This document shows positions 6,664-12,622 of a stretch of DNA of 15,862 nucleotides, piece after piece. Source of the stretch: an uncultured Collinsella sp. Its GTDB lineage: Bacteria; Actinomycetota; Coriobacteriia; Coriobacteriales; Coriobacteriaceae. The stretch covers positions 1 to 15,862 of the forward strand of contig URZJ01000021.1 in the NCBI GenBank assembly GCA_900552395.1. Reading direction: 5' to 3'. A program made the position numbers and the translations under genes. The notes under the pieces were generated by a model, which ran no database searches, was not told where the DNA came from, and worked only from the letters and a program-made list of their open reading frames with translations. Every line of letters starts with the position of its first letter. Position 1 is the stretch's first letter.

Positions 6664-7575
6664 ATGCCCGCCTGTCCGCTGGTCGATTGCCATACTCATA
6701 CCTCGTTCTCGGACGGGCACGCCTCGTTCGAGGACAACGTCCGTGCCGCTGCTGCCGCCGGCTGCCGCGTCATGGTCTCGACCGACCACCTTACCCTGCC
6801 CGCCAGTATGGATGCTAACTGCGAGGTGCAGGTCGTCGAGGGCGACTTGCCGGCACATCGTTTGGCCTTTGAGGACGCCCGCAAACTCGCCGCGCAGATT
6901 GCGCCGGAGCTCACCTTTATCTACGGTTTTGAATGCGATTGGTACGAGGGCTGCGAGCCCTTGGTAGAGCACTGGTCCCAGGGCGCCGTCGTACGTCTGG
7001 GCAGCGTGCACTGGATTGGCAACCCGGGCGATATTGCGGCAGGCGCCGCGGGCACGGCAGGGACAGAGGACGTCGCGCGCCCCGATACACCCGATTCCCT
7101 TTGCGGTTGGATCGACGACGATACCAACTTGCATGTTTGGGAAAACTTAGGCGTGCGCGGCGTGTGGGAGTGCTACGTCGACGACTGGTGCCGTGCTTGC
7201 GAAAGCTCACTCAACTTTGACGCGATGGCCCATCCCGACCTGGTCATGCGCTTTTCGAAGGACGGCTTTGCACCCGACTTTGACCCCGCGCCGTTTTGGG
7301 AGCAGATGGCCGAATGCGCCCACGATACGGGTCGCCGCGTTGAGGTCTCGACCGCCGCACCGCGCAAGGGGCTCGACGATTACTACCCCGCGACCGGGCT
7401 GTTGCGCCGCTTCGCCCATGCCGAGGTGCCCATCACCTTTGGCTCGGACGCGCACCGCGCCTGCGACATCTGCTGGAACATCCGCGAGGCCCAGGCCCAC
7501 GCCTACGACTGCGGCTACCGGGCCTTCGATATCCCCCACCCCACCGGCGAATGGGAATCCACGCCCCTCGCCTAA
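6664..7575 (+). CDS. hisJ: PHP-family histidinol-phosphate phosphatase (HisJ/HisK type)
   Basis: 303-residue enzyme of the PHP family that dephosphorylates L-histidinol phosphate to histidinol, the step before HisD. Metal-binding signatures in order are H10-x-H12 (DCHTHTSFSDGH), D41-H42 (STDH), the YGFECDW glutamate, SVHW, MAHPDLV and the final GSDAHR. It is somewhat longer than typical members (about 260-280) because of a Gly/Ala-rich insertion before the WIDDD segment. The frame is open 22 codons earlier, but the ATG at 6664 follows AAAGGAG with 5 bases spacing and begins directly with the PHP motif. It converges with hisE, 27 bases away. HisB in this window lacks a phosphatase domain, so this gene completes the pathway. 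A related PHP phosphoesterase with another substrate is possible but less likely in this setting. Confidence 0.88.
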   Translation: MPACPLVDCHTHTSFSDGHASFEDNVRAAAAAGCRVMVSTDHLTLPASMDANCEVQVVEGDLPAHRLAFEDARKLAAQIAPELTFIYGFECDWYEGCEPLVEHWSQGAVVRLGSVHWIGNPGDIAAGAAGTAGTEDVARPDTPDSLCGWIDDDTNLHVWENLGVRGVWECYVDDWCRACESSLNFDAMAHPDLVMRFSKDGFAPDFDPAPFWEQMAECAHDTGRRVEVSTAAPRKGLDDYYPATGLLRRFAHAEVPITFGSDAHRACDICWNIREAQAHAYDCGYRAFDIPHPTGEWESTPLA

Positions 7576-7607
7576 CTAGTCGTTTAAGAACGTCCCCAAT
7601 GACTAGT
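7575..7607. repeat. Palindrome spanning both stops of convergent hisJ and hisE
   Basis: ACTAGTC (7575-7581) and GACTAGT (7601-7607) are perfect inverted copies. A nested CGTT-taag-AACG (7581-7592) lies on the left side. The element contains the end of the hisJ TAA and the whole hisE TAG, so it could fold in both transcripts. There is no U-tract on either strand, so it is at best a weak bidirectional terminator or a dispersed palindromic repeat. Confidence 0.5.
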
Positions 7608-7920
7608 GGCGGCGGGCGTTGAGTTCGCCGGCCAGTTCGTCGAGGGTGATGCCGTAGCGCTCGAGCGTCACGAACAAGTGGTAGATCAGGTCGCCGGCCT
7701 CGTAGCGGATGTGGTCGTGGTCGTTGTCCTTGCAGGCCATGATGACCTCACTCGCCTCCTCGGCAAGCTTCTTGAGCAGTTCGTCCTCGACGTCGGTCAG
7801 CAGACGGGCGGTATAGCTCTCCTTCGGCGACGCATCGCGACGGCCGTGAATCACCTCAGCAAGGCCGGTCAGCGTCTCGCCGATATTTCCCGGCTGCACG
7901 TTAGCTGTTCTGACTCCCAT
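7603..7920 (-). CDS. hisE: Phosphoribosyl-ATP pyrophosphatase (PRA-PH)
   Basis: 105-residue cytosolic enzyme for step 2 of histidine synthesis, hydrolysing phosphoribosyl-ATP to phosphoribosyl-AMP and pyrophosphate. It has the MazG-like helical fold signature EEASEVIMA (E54, E55, E58) and EAGDLIYHLFV (E74, D77), which bind Mg2+. The length is normal for a stand-alone HisE. The start ATG at 7920 follows AGAGGAAA, 15 bases after the end of the 75-residue gene. In many bacteria HisI and HisE are fused; here they are separate, with an unrelated small gene between. It is the last gene of the leftward his operon. Confidence 0.93.
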   Translation of the reverse strand: MGVRTANVQPGNIGETLTGLAEVIHGRRDASPKESYTARLLTDVEDELLKKLAEEASEVIMACKDNDHDHIRYEAGDLIYHLFVTLERYGITLDELAGELNARRH

Positions 7921-7935
7921 GGTTATTTCCTCTCG

Positions 7936-8163
7936 TTACTGCAGCGTAAAGTAGGTACCGGCCTCATCGAACCGAGGCTTTGCGCCCTTTTTCTCAAAGA
8001 ACTCGACGATGACGGCATGGGCCTCATCGAGCCTTTCCTTCTCGGCCTCGAGCCAAAGCGACTGCGCCCCGCAGGCATCAGTCAGGTGCACGCGGCATGG
8101 CACGCCCGCGCGGAGGAGCTCGGTGTTGCAGTCGGCGACCTCGAACGGCGTCACGACCTTCAT
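7936..8163 (-). CDS. 75-residue protein of unknown function within the his operon
   Basis: I do not firmly recognise this protein. The ATG at 8163 overlaps the hisI stop as ATGA, and the stop lies 15 bases before hisE, so it is a coupled operon member, not a chance frame. The sequence is mixed and soluble, with no membrane segment or signal peptide. Visible features are two cysteine-bearing spots, VADCN (C12) and VPCRVHLTDACGAQS (C23, C31), then an amphipathic Glu/Lys-rich helix (about 37-59) and a short aromatic tail, GTYFTLQ. The central TDACG motif recalls small coriobacterial proteins catalogued as the 'RDAC family'; that is a memory-based guess I could not check. Its place between the two enzymes that act consecutively on PR-ATP and PR-AMP suggests a role beside them or in their control, which is inference only. 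Confidence 0.75.
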   Translation of the reverse strand: MKVVTPFEVADCNTELLRAGVPCRVHLTDACGAQSLWLEAEKERLDEAHAVIVEFFEKKGAKPRFDEAGTYFTLQ

Positions 8164-8501
8164 CGTGTTTCCCCCTTTATGTGCTTAAAGAAGCAGGTAC
8201 GGTTGCCGGTATGGCAGGCCGGACCCGGCGAGTCGACCTTGACCAGAAGCGTATCGCTATCGCAGTCGGCCCAGAGCTCCTTGACCGCCTGCATGTTGCC
8301 GCTCGTCGCGCCCTTGTTCCAGAGCTCCTGGCGGCTGCGGCTCCAAAACCACGTGGTGCCGGTCTTGAGCGTCAGCCCCACCGACTCCTCGTTCATCCAG
8401 GCAACCATAAGCACCTCGCCGGTGTCATATTGCTGAACCACGCAAGGAATCAGCCCGTGAGCGTCGTATTTAAGCTCGGTAGCATTTATTACCTCAGTCA
8501 T
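8160..8501 (-). CDS. hisI: Phosphoribosyl-AMP cyclohydrolase (PRA-CH)
   Basis: 113-residue enzyme for step 3, opening the purine ring of phosphoribosyl-AMP. Conserved features are LMVAWMNEES, WFWSRSRQELWNKGATSGN, the Mg2+-binding DCDSD (D79, D81, D83) and the zinc cysteines C80, C96 and C103 (CHTGNRTCF). The frame runs back to the hisF stop, but that part is the hisF-hisI spacer. Two adjacent ATG codons occur at 8504 and 8501. GGGAG gives better spacing to the second, and MTEV is a sensible N-terminus. No HisE domain is attached. The stop overlaps the next gene (ATGA), so translation is coupled to the 75-residue protein. Confidence 0.92.
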   Translation of the reverse strand: MTEVINATELKYDAHGLIPCVVQQYDTGEVLMVAWMNEESVGLTLKTGTTWFWSRSRQELWNKGATSGNMQAVKELWADCDSDTLLVKVDSPGPACHTGNRTCFFKHIKGETR

Positions 8502-8550
8502 CATTTCTCCCAAGTAACAAACGAAATCCCACAGGTCGGCGAGGGTTGTC

Positions 8551-8633
8551 CAGGTGCCGCAGGTTGCCGCGAAAGAGGAGCGACGCGTACTTTGGTACGC
8601 GAGCGACGGTTTGAGCGGCAAGATGCGGTGCCT
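8551..8633. repeat. Long nested palindrome in the hisF-hisI spacer
   Basis: The 143-base gap between hisF and hisI is unusually large for this operon and is mostly filled by this element. The outer stem is CCGCA (8557-8561) plus TTGCCGC (8564-8570) pairing with GCGGCAA (8615-8621) plus TGCGG (8624-8628), with a 2x2 internal loop. The centre holds a perfect 7-bp hairpin, CGCGTAC (8584-8590) / GTACGCG (8595-8601), with a TTTG loop. That hairpin is flanked by direct GAGCGACG copies (8578-8585 and 8601-8608). No U-tract follows, so it is not a terminator. It could be a transcript-stabilising or processing structure, or a dispersed palindromic repeat. Confidence 0.65.
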
Positions 8634-8644
8634 AAGCCGCAGCA

Positions 8645-9427
8645 CTAGAAGTCCAGCCTCACAGGGATGCCTTGGCTGGCCATATACTCCTTCACCTGGC
8701 GAATGCTGAAGGTTCCAAAGTGAAAGACGCTGGCCGCCAGTACGGCGTCGGCTTCGCCCTCGATCACGCCCTCGGCAAAATGCTCGAGCGTGCCCACGCC
8801 GCCGCTTGCGATCACCGGGATCGGCACCGCGCGCGCCACGGCGCGGGTGAGCGCCAGGTCAAAGCCGGCCTTGGTGCCGTCGCGGTCCATGCTGGTCAGC
8901 AGAATCTCGCCGGCGCCGCGACGAGCCGCCTCCTCGGCCCATGCCACCGCGTCGATACCCGTGGCATTGCGGCCTCCCGCGGTAAAGACCTCCCACTTGT
9001 CGGCATCCGGCTGCCCAGGCAGGCCGACGCGCTTGGCATCGATCGCCACGACCACGGCCTGGCTGCCAAACGCCGCGGCAGCTTGGCTGATCAGCGACGG
9101 GTCGCGCACGGCGGCAGAGTTGAGCGATACCTTGTCGGCACCGGCCGCCACCATCGTTCGCATGCCCGCAAGGTCGCGAAAGCCACCGCCCACGGTGTAG
9201 GGAATGGCGAGCTCCTCGGCCGCATGCGCCGCCATCTCGATGGTCGTCGCACGGTTGTCGCTCGTGGCAGTGATGTCCAGGAACACGACCTCGTCCGCAC
9301 CCTCGCGATCGTAGGCACGGGCAAGCTCCACCGGATCGCCCGCATCGCGCAGGCTCACAAAGTTGACGCCCTTGACCACGCGGCCGTCCTTAACGTCCAG
9401 GCAGGGAATGACGCGTTTGGTAAGCAT
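8645..9427 (-). CDS. hisF: Imidazole glycerol phosphate synthase, cyclase subunit
   Basis: 260-residue (beta/alpha)8-barrel that uses ammonia from HisH to turn PRFAR into imidazole glycerol phosphate and AICAR. It begins MLTKRVIPCLDVKDGRVVKG with catalytic D11, and the second catalytic aspartate is D130 in VVVAIDAKR. Phosphate-binding loops GGGFRD (80-85) and ASGGVGT near the C-terminus are present, and the chain ends in the usual IPVRL. The start follows GGGGAGGAG, with 3 bases between the hisA stop and the ATG. Length is normal for the family (about 250-260). It works as a heterodimer with the HisH encoded two genes upstream in this operon. Confidence 0.96.
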   Translation of the reverse strand: MLTKRVIPCLDVKDGRVVKGVNFVSLRDAGDPVELARAYDREGADEVVFLDITATSDNRATTIEMAAHAAEELAIPYTVGGGFRDLAGMRTMVAAGADKVSLNSAAVRDPSLISQAAAAFGSQAVVVAIDAKRVGLPGQPDADKWEVFTAGGRNATGIDAVAWAEEAARRGAGEILLTSMDRDGTKAGFDLALTRAVARAVPIPVIASGGVGTLEHFAEGVIEGEADAVLAASVFHFGTFSIRQVKEYMASQGIPVRLDF

Positions 9428-9430
9428 GGG

Positions 9431-10174
9431 CTACTCCTCCCCTCGCGCGGCGGCCAACGCCTGTACCAGCGTAAAGTTGCCCTCGTAGAGCGCGCGACCG
9501 GTGATGGCGCCCTCAATAGCGCCCTCGCCCACCGCGGCGAGCGCACGGATATCATCGAGCGTCGAGATGCCGCCCGACGCCACAACGGGAAAGCCCGCGA
9601 CCTCGGCCACGTGGCGATATGCTGCCACGTCGATGCCCGTCTGCATACCGTCGCGCGCGATATCGGTATACACCAGATGTTTAAAGCCCAGCTCGGTGAG
9701 CTGCGCCACGGCGTCGTCGAGCGCCACACCCGCGCCGTCGCGCCAACCATTCACCTTGACCTGGCCGTCACGGGCGGCAATGTCTGCCACCAGTAACTCG
9801 CCAAAGCCTTGCGCCGCCACCTCGGCAAATCCCGGCTCGGTCACGAGCACCGTGCCTAGCGCGATGCGACGCGCGCCGTAGCCAGCCAACTCGTCGATGC
9901 GCGCGAGCGAGCGGACGCCGCCGCCTACGTCCACGGACAGACCGTCGACGCCGCAGATGGCCTTAATCGCCGCCGAGTTGGCAGCGCACGCGCCCTCGTC
10001 CTCGCCAAAGGCAGCGGACAGGTCGACGACGTGCACCCAGCTTGCGCCCTGCTCGGCAAATGAGCGAGCAACGGCCACGGGGTCGTCGGAATATACCTTG
10101 CAGCGGCTGCGGTCGCCACGCTCAAGGCGCACGACCTTGCCGCCGATCAGATCGATTGCGGGAAACAGGATCAT
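9431..10174 (-). CDS. hisA: ProFAR isomerase
   Basis: 247-residue (beta/alpha)8-barrel that isomerises ProFAR to PRFAR. It starts MILFPAIDLIGGKVVRL with catalytic D8. Other signatures are VDVGGGVRS (81-89), ADIAARDG with D131, VYTDIARDGM (168-177, D171) and VVASGGIS. Many actinobacteria instead carry PriA, a bifunctional HisA/TrpF. The loop here reads VNGWRDGAG and lacks the RGRGWE pattern of mycobacterial PriA, so I favour a HisA-type enzyme, though substrate range cannot be settled from sequence. The start overlaps the hisH stop as ATGA, and the stop lies 3 bases before hisF. Confidence 0.95.
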   Translation of the reverse strand: MILFPAIDLIGGKVVRLERGDRSRCKVYSDDPVAVARSFAEQGASWVHVVDLSAAFGEDEGACAANSAAIKAICGVDGLSVDVGGGVRSLARIDELAGYGARRIALGTVLVTEPGFAEVAAQGFGELLVADIAARDGQVKVNGWRDGAGVALDDAVAQLTELGFKHLVYTDIARDGMQTGIDVAAYRHVAEVAGFPVVASGGISTLDDIRALAAVGEGAIEGAITGRALYEGNFTLVQALAAARGEE

Positions 10175-10872
10175 CGGCCAACCTCCTCGACGATGTTGAC
10201 GAAGTTCTTAAGGATGCGCTGCCCCAGCGCCGAGGACTTCTCGGGATGGAACTGACAACCCCACACGTTGCCGTGACGCACGATGCACGGGAAGCTCCGC
10301 GTATAGTGCGTGCGCGCCAGCACATCGGCGGCATCGGCGTCGTCGGCCACCGCGTAGCTGTGGGTGAAATACATGTTGGCACCCTCGGCAAAACCGGCAA
10401 GCAGCGGATCGGGCGCACCGGCGGGCGTCATGTGTACCTGGTCCCAGCCCACGTGCGGCACCTTCAGGCGACTCGATTCCAAGCGCGTGCACGAACCGCG
10501 CATAATGCCCAGGCCATCGACCCAGGGGCCACCGGCCTGCTCGGAGGCGTCGCCGTCCGCCGGCACGCCCTCGTCCGCAGGCACGCCCTCGTTGCCGCGC
10601 TCAAAAAACAGCTGAAGGCCCAGGCAGATGCCGAGCAACGGAGTTCCAGCGGCGACGGCATCGAGCACTGCATCCGCCTCGCCGCTCTGGCGCATAAAGG
10701 CAATCGCGTCATAGAACGCGCCCACGCCCGGGATGACCAGGCCGTCGGCATTGCGGATCTGCTCCGGATCGTCCGACGTGCAGGCGGCGGCACCGGCGCG
10801 CGCAAGCCCGCGCGCAACGCTCGACAAGTTGCCCTTGTGATAGTCGACCACCACGATCTTCGGTTCGCCCAC
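10171..10872 (-). CDS. hisH: Imidazole glycerol phosphate synthase, glutaminase subunit
   Basis: 233-residue class I glutamine amidotransferase that feeds ammonia to HisF. The triad is C83 (GICLGLQLFF), H209 and E211 (CQFHPEKS), and the IPGVGAF oxyanion segment is present. I place the start at GTG 10872: AGGAGG at 10878-10883 stands 5 bases before it, and GEPKIVVVDYHKGN matches the usual N-terminus. An ATG eight codons upstream (10896) is the alternative and has only a weak site. Between the nucleophile region and the PWVDGLG segment there is an Asp/Glu/Ala-rich insertion with a doubled EGVPAD, encoded by an 18-bp tandem repeat. The stop overlaps hisA by 4 bases (ATGA). Confidence 0.95.
   Translation of the reverse strand: MGEPKIVVVDYHKGNLSSVARGLARAGAAACTSDDPEQIRNADGLVIPGVGAFYDAIAFMRQSGEADAVLDAVAAGTPLLGICLGLQLFFERGNEGVPADEGVPADGDASEQAGGPWVDGLGIMRGSCTRLESSRLKVPHVGWDQVHMTPAGAPDPLLAGFAEGANMYFTHSYAVADDADAADVLARTHYTRSFPCIVRHGNVWGCQFHPEKSSALGQRILKNFVNIVEEVGR
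10557..10592. repeat. 18-bp tandem duplication inside hisH
   Basis: Units 10557-10574 and 10575-10592 match at 17 of 18 positions. They stay in frame and give the repeated EGVPAD in an acidic surface insertion of HisH. It is likely a recent slippage product and may vary in copy number between strains. Confidence 0.7.
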
Positions 10873-10896
10873 GCGACCCTCCTTTTCCCCATTCAA

Positions 10897-10919
10897 AACC
10901 TGCCAAAATGGGACAGGTT
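10897..10919 (-). other. Small hairpin at the hisB-hisH junction
   Basis: AACCTG (10897-10902) and CAGGTT (10914-10919) form a perfect 6-bp inverted repeat that includes bases of the hisB stop. In the minus-strand transcript it is followed by TTTG, too short for a solid terminator. It occupies much of the 45-base gap before the hisH GTG start. Confidence 0.35.
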
Positions 10920-11505
10920 ACAGTGAACCCTTGGTGCTGGGGATGCCCTGCACGCGGGGATCCAGCTCACAGGCATGGCGCATCGTGCGGCCCACGGCCT
11001 TAAAGGCGGCCTCGATAATGTGATGCGAGTTGCTGCCCGCCAGCTCGCGCACGTGCAGCGTGAGCTTGGCGTCGCGCGCAAAGGCGTAGAAGAACTCGAC
11101 GGCCAGCTCGGTATCGAAGCTGCCCACGCGCTCGGTGGGCACGGGCAGCTCGCAGTAGGCCTGCCCGCGGCCCGAAATATCAACAGCAGCCATCACAAGC
11201 GTCTCGTCCATGGCGATCGCCGCGTCGGCAAAGCGCGTAATGCCCGCCTTGTCTCCCAGCGCCTGGCAAAACGCCTCGCCCAGCACAATACCCGTGTCCT
11301 CGACGGTGTGGTGCGCATCGACCTCCACGTCGCCCACCGCGTGCACCGTCAGATCGAACAGACCATGGCGACCAAAAGCGTTGAGCATGTGGTCGAAAAA
11401 CGGCACGCCGGTCGAGATATCGCACACGCCAGATCCGTCCAGGTCGAGCTTTACGACAATGTCGGTCTCGCCCGTCTTGCGGGTTACCTCGGCATAGCGG
11501 TCCAT
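10918..11505 (-). CDS. hisB: Imidazoleglycerol-phosphate dehydratase (monofunctional)
   Basis: 195-residue enzyme converting imidazole glycerol phosphate to imidazole acetol phosphate. Hallmarks are FFDHML (36-41), DAHHTVEDTG (63-72) and SNSHHIIEAAFKA (158-170), the metal-binding histidine clusters of the family. The length matches the dehydratase alone. The HAD phosphatase domain of enterobacterial HisB is absent, so a separate phosphatase is needed; hisJ at 6664-7575 provides it. The ATG at 11505 follows the hisC TAG with no gap, and its GGAGGAG ribosome site lies in the last hisC codons, so the two genes are coupled. Confidence 0.96.
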   Translation of the reverse strand: MDRYAEVTRKTGETDIVVKLDLDGSGVCDISTGVPFFDHMLNAFGRHGLFDLTVHAVGDVEVDAHHTVEDTGIVLGEAFCQALGDKAGITRFADAAIAMDETLVMAAVDISGRGQAYCELPVPTERVGSFDTELAVEFFYAFARDAKLTLHVRELAGSNSHHIIEAAFKAVGRTMRHACELDPRVQGIPSTKGSL

Positions 11506-12621
11506 CTACATCTCCTCCTTCACCAGCGCGGCAAACGCGGCCAGCACCTCGTCGTTTTCCTGCGGCGTACCCACAGTGATGCGCAGACAGTCCGCAAGCC
11601 CCGGCGCGTAGCTAAAGTCGCGCACCAAAATCGAATACTCGTCGCGCAGACGCTCGCGCACGCGCGTGGCATGCGGCGTGCGCACGAGCACAAAGTTCGC
11701 CGCGCTCGGCCATGCCTCCACGGGCATGCCATCGGCAGCCATTGCGCGCAGGGCGCACAGCTCGCGCTCGCGCTCGGATGCGATCTGTGCCACCACGGGC
11801 GTGTAGGCATCACGGGCACGCACGCAGGCAAGTGCTGCCGCCTGGCTCAGCACGTTAACTGAATAGATCTGGCGAATCGCCGCGAACACGTCGATGACTT
11901 CCGGCGCCGCGATCACGTAACCCAGACGCGTACCGGCAGCGCCAAACGCCTTGGACAACGTATGCAGAATCACCAGGTTGGGATGCTCGGCGATAAGCCC
12001 CTGCGCCGTGGTGACCGCGCCAAACGAATCGTCGGCAAACTCCACGTAGGCCTCGTCAACCATTACCATGCCGGGGCACGCATCGCACAGCGCCGCGACA
12101 AAGTCGAGCGGTGCCACGTCACCCGTGGGGTTGTTGGGCGAGGTCACGATTGCCAGGTTGCACTCGGACGCCGCCGCAAGCACGGCTGCCTGGTCGAGCT
12201 CAAAGGTCGCGGGGTCGCGCCACACGTCGCGCACCTCGGTCTGACAGAGCGACGCAAAGAACGCATACTCGCTAAAGCACGGCGGGCAGTTGAGCAGGGT
12301 CCGTCCCGCGCCGCCAAACGCCAACAGGTAGTTATAGAGCAGCTCGTCGCCGCCGTTGCCCACGCAGACATTCTCGCGCGCCACACCATGCCAAGCGGCA
12401 AGCTCGTCACGCAGATCGTTGGACATGGGATCGGGATAGCGGTTGAGCGGCGTGGCAGCCAGGGCGGCGTCGACCGCCTCGCGCACGCCAGCCGGCACGG
12501 GATAGGTGTTCTCGTTGGCCGAAAGGTTGATGCGCGTGGGCGTAAAGTTGGGATCGTAGGGCTCAATACCGGCCAGGTAAGGCTGGACGAGCTCCTTCAT
12601 GCGAGGCGTGAGTTCGGCCAT
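11506..12621 (-). CDS. hisC: Histidinol-phosphate aminotransferase
   Basis: 371-residue PLP-dependent class I/II aminotransferase that makes L-histidinol phosphate from imidazole acetol phosphate and glutamate. Visible motifs are INLSANENTY (31-40), GNGGDELL (88-95), SPNNPTG (161-167), DEAYVEF (189-195) and the PLP lysine K224 in TLSKAFGAAGTRLGY. Length is normal. The start ATG at 12621 is 1 base after the hisD stop, with GGGGAGG in the end of hisD as ribosome site. Broad aminotransferases for aromatic amino acids share the fold, but the operon position fixes the role. Confidence 0.95.
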   Translation of the reverse strand: MAELTPRMKELVQPYLAGIEPYDPNFTPTRINLSANENTYPVPAGVREAVDAALAATPLNRYPDPMSNDLRDELAAWHGVARENVCVGNGGDELLYNYLLAFGGAGRTLLNCPPCFSEYAFFASLCQTEVRDVWRDPATFELDQAAVLAAASECNLAIVTSPNNPTGDVAPLDFVAALCDACPGMVMVDEAYVEFADDSFGAVTTAQGLIAEHPNLVILHTLSKAFGAAGTRLGYVIAAPEVIDVFAAIRQIYSVNVLSQAAALACVRARDAYTPVVAQIASERERELCALRAMAADGMPVEAWPSAANFVLVRTPHATRVRERLRDEYSILVRDFSYAPGLADCLRITVGTPQENDEVLAAFAALVKEEM

Positions 12622-12622
12622 A

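Noticed and set aside
8502..8645. Upstream extension of hisI by 48 codons to the hisF stop
   Set aside because: The extension reads through the palindromic element, does not resemble HisI and ignores the GGGAG site before the ATG at 8501.
8672..9796. 374-codon plus-strand frame opposite hisF and hisA
   Set aside because: Antisense shadow of conserved genes with no family motif or convincing ribosome site.
9431..10174. HisA as the bifunctional PriA (HisA/TrpF) of actinobacteria
   Set aside because: The loop corresponding to the RGRGWE region of mycobacterial PriA reads VNGWRDGAG, closer to plain HisA; not fully excluded.
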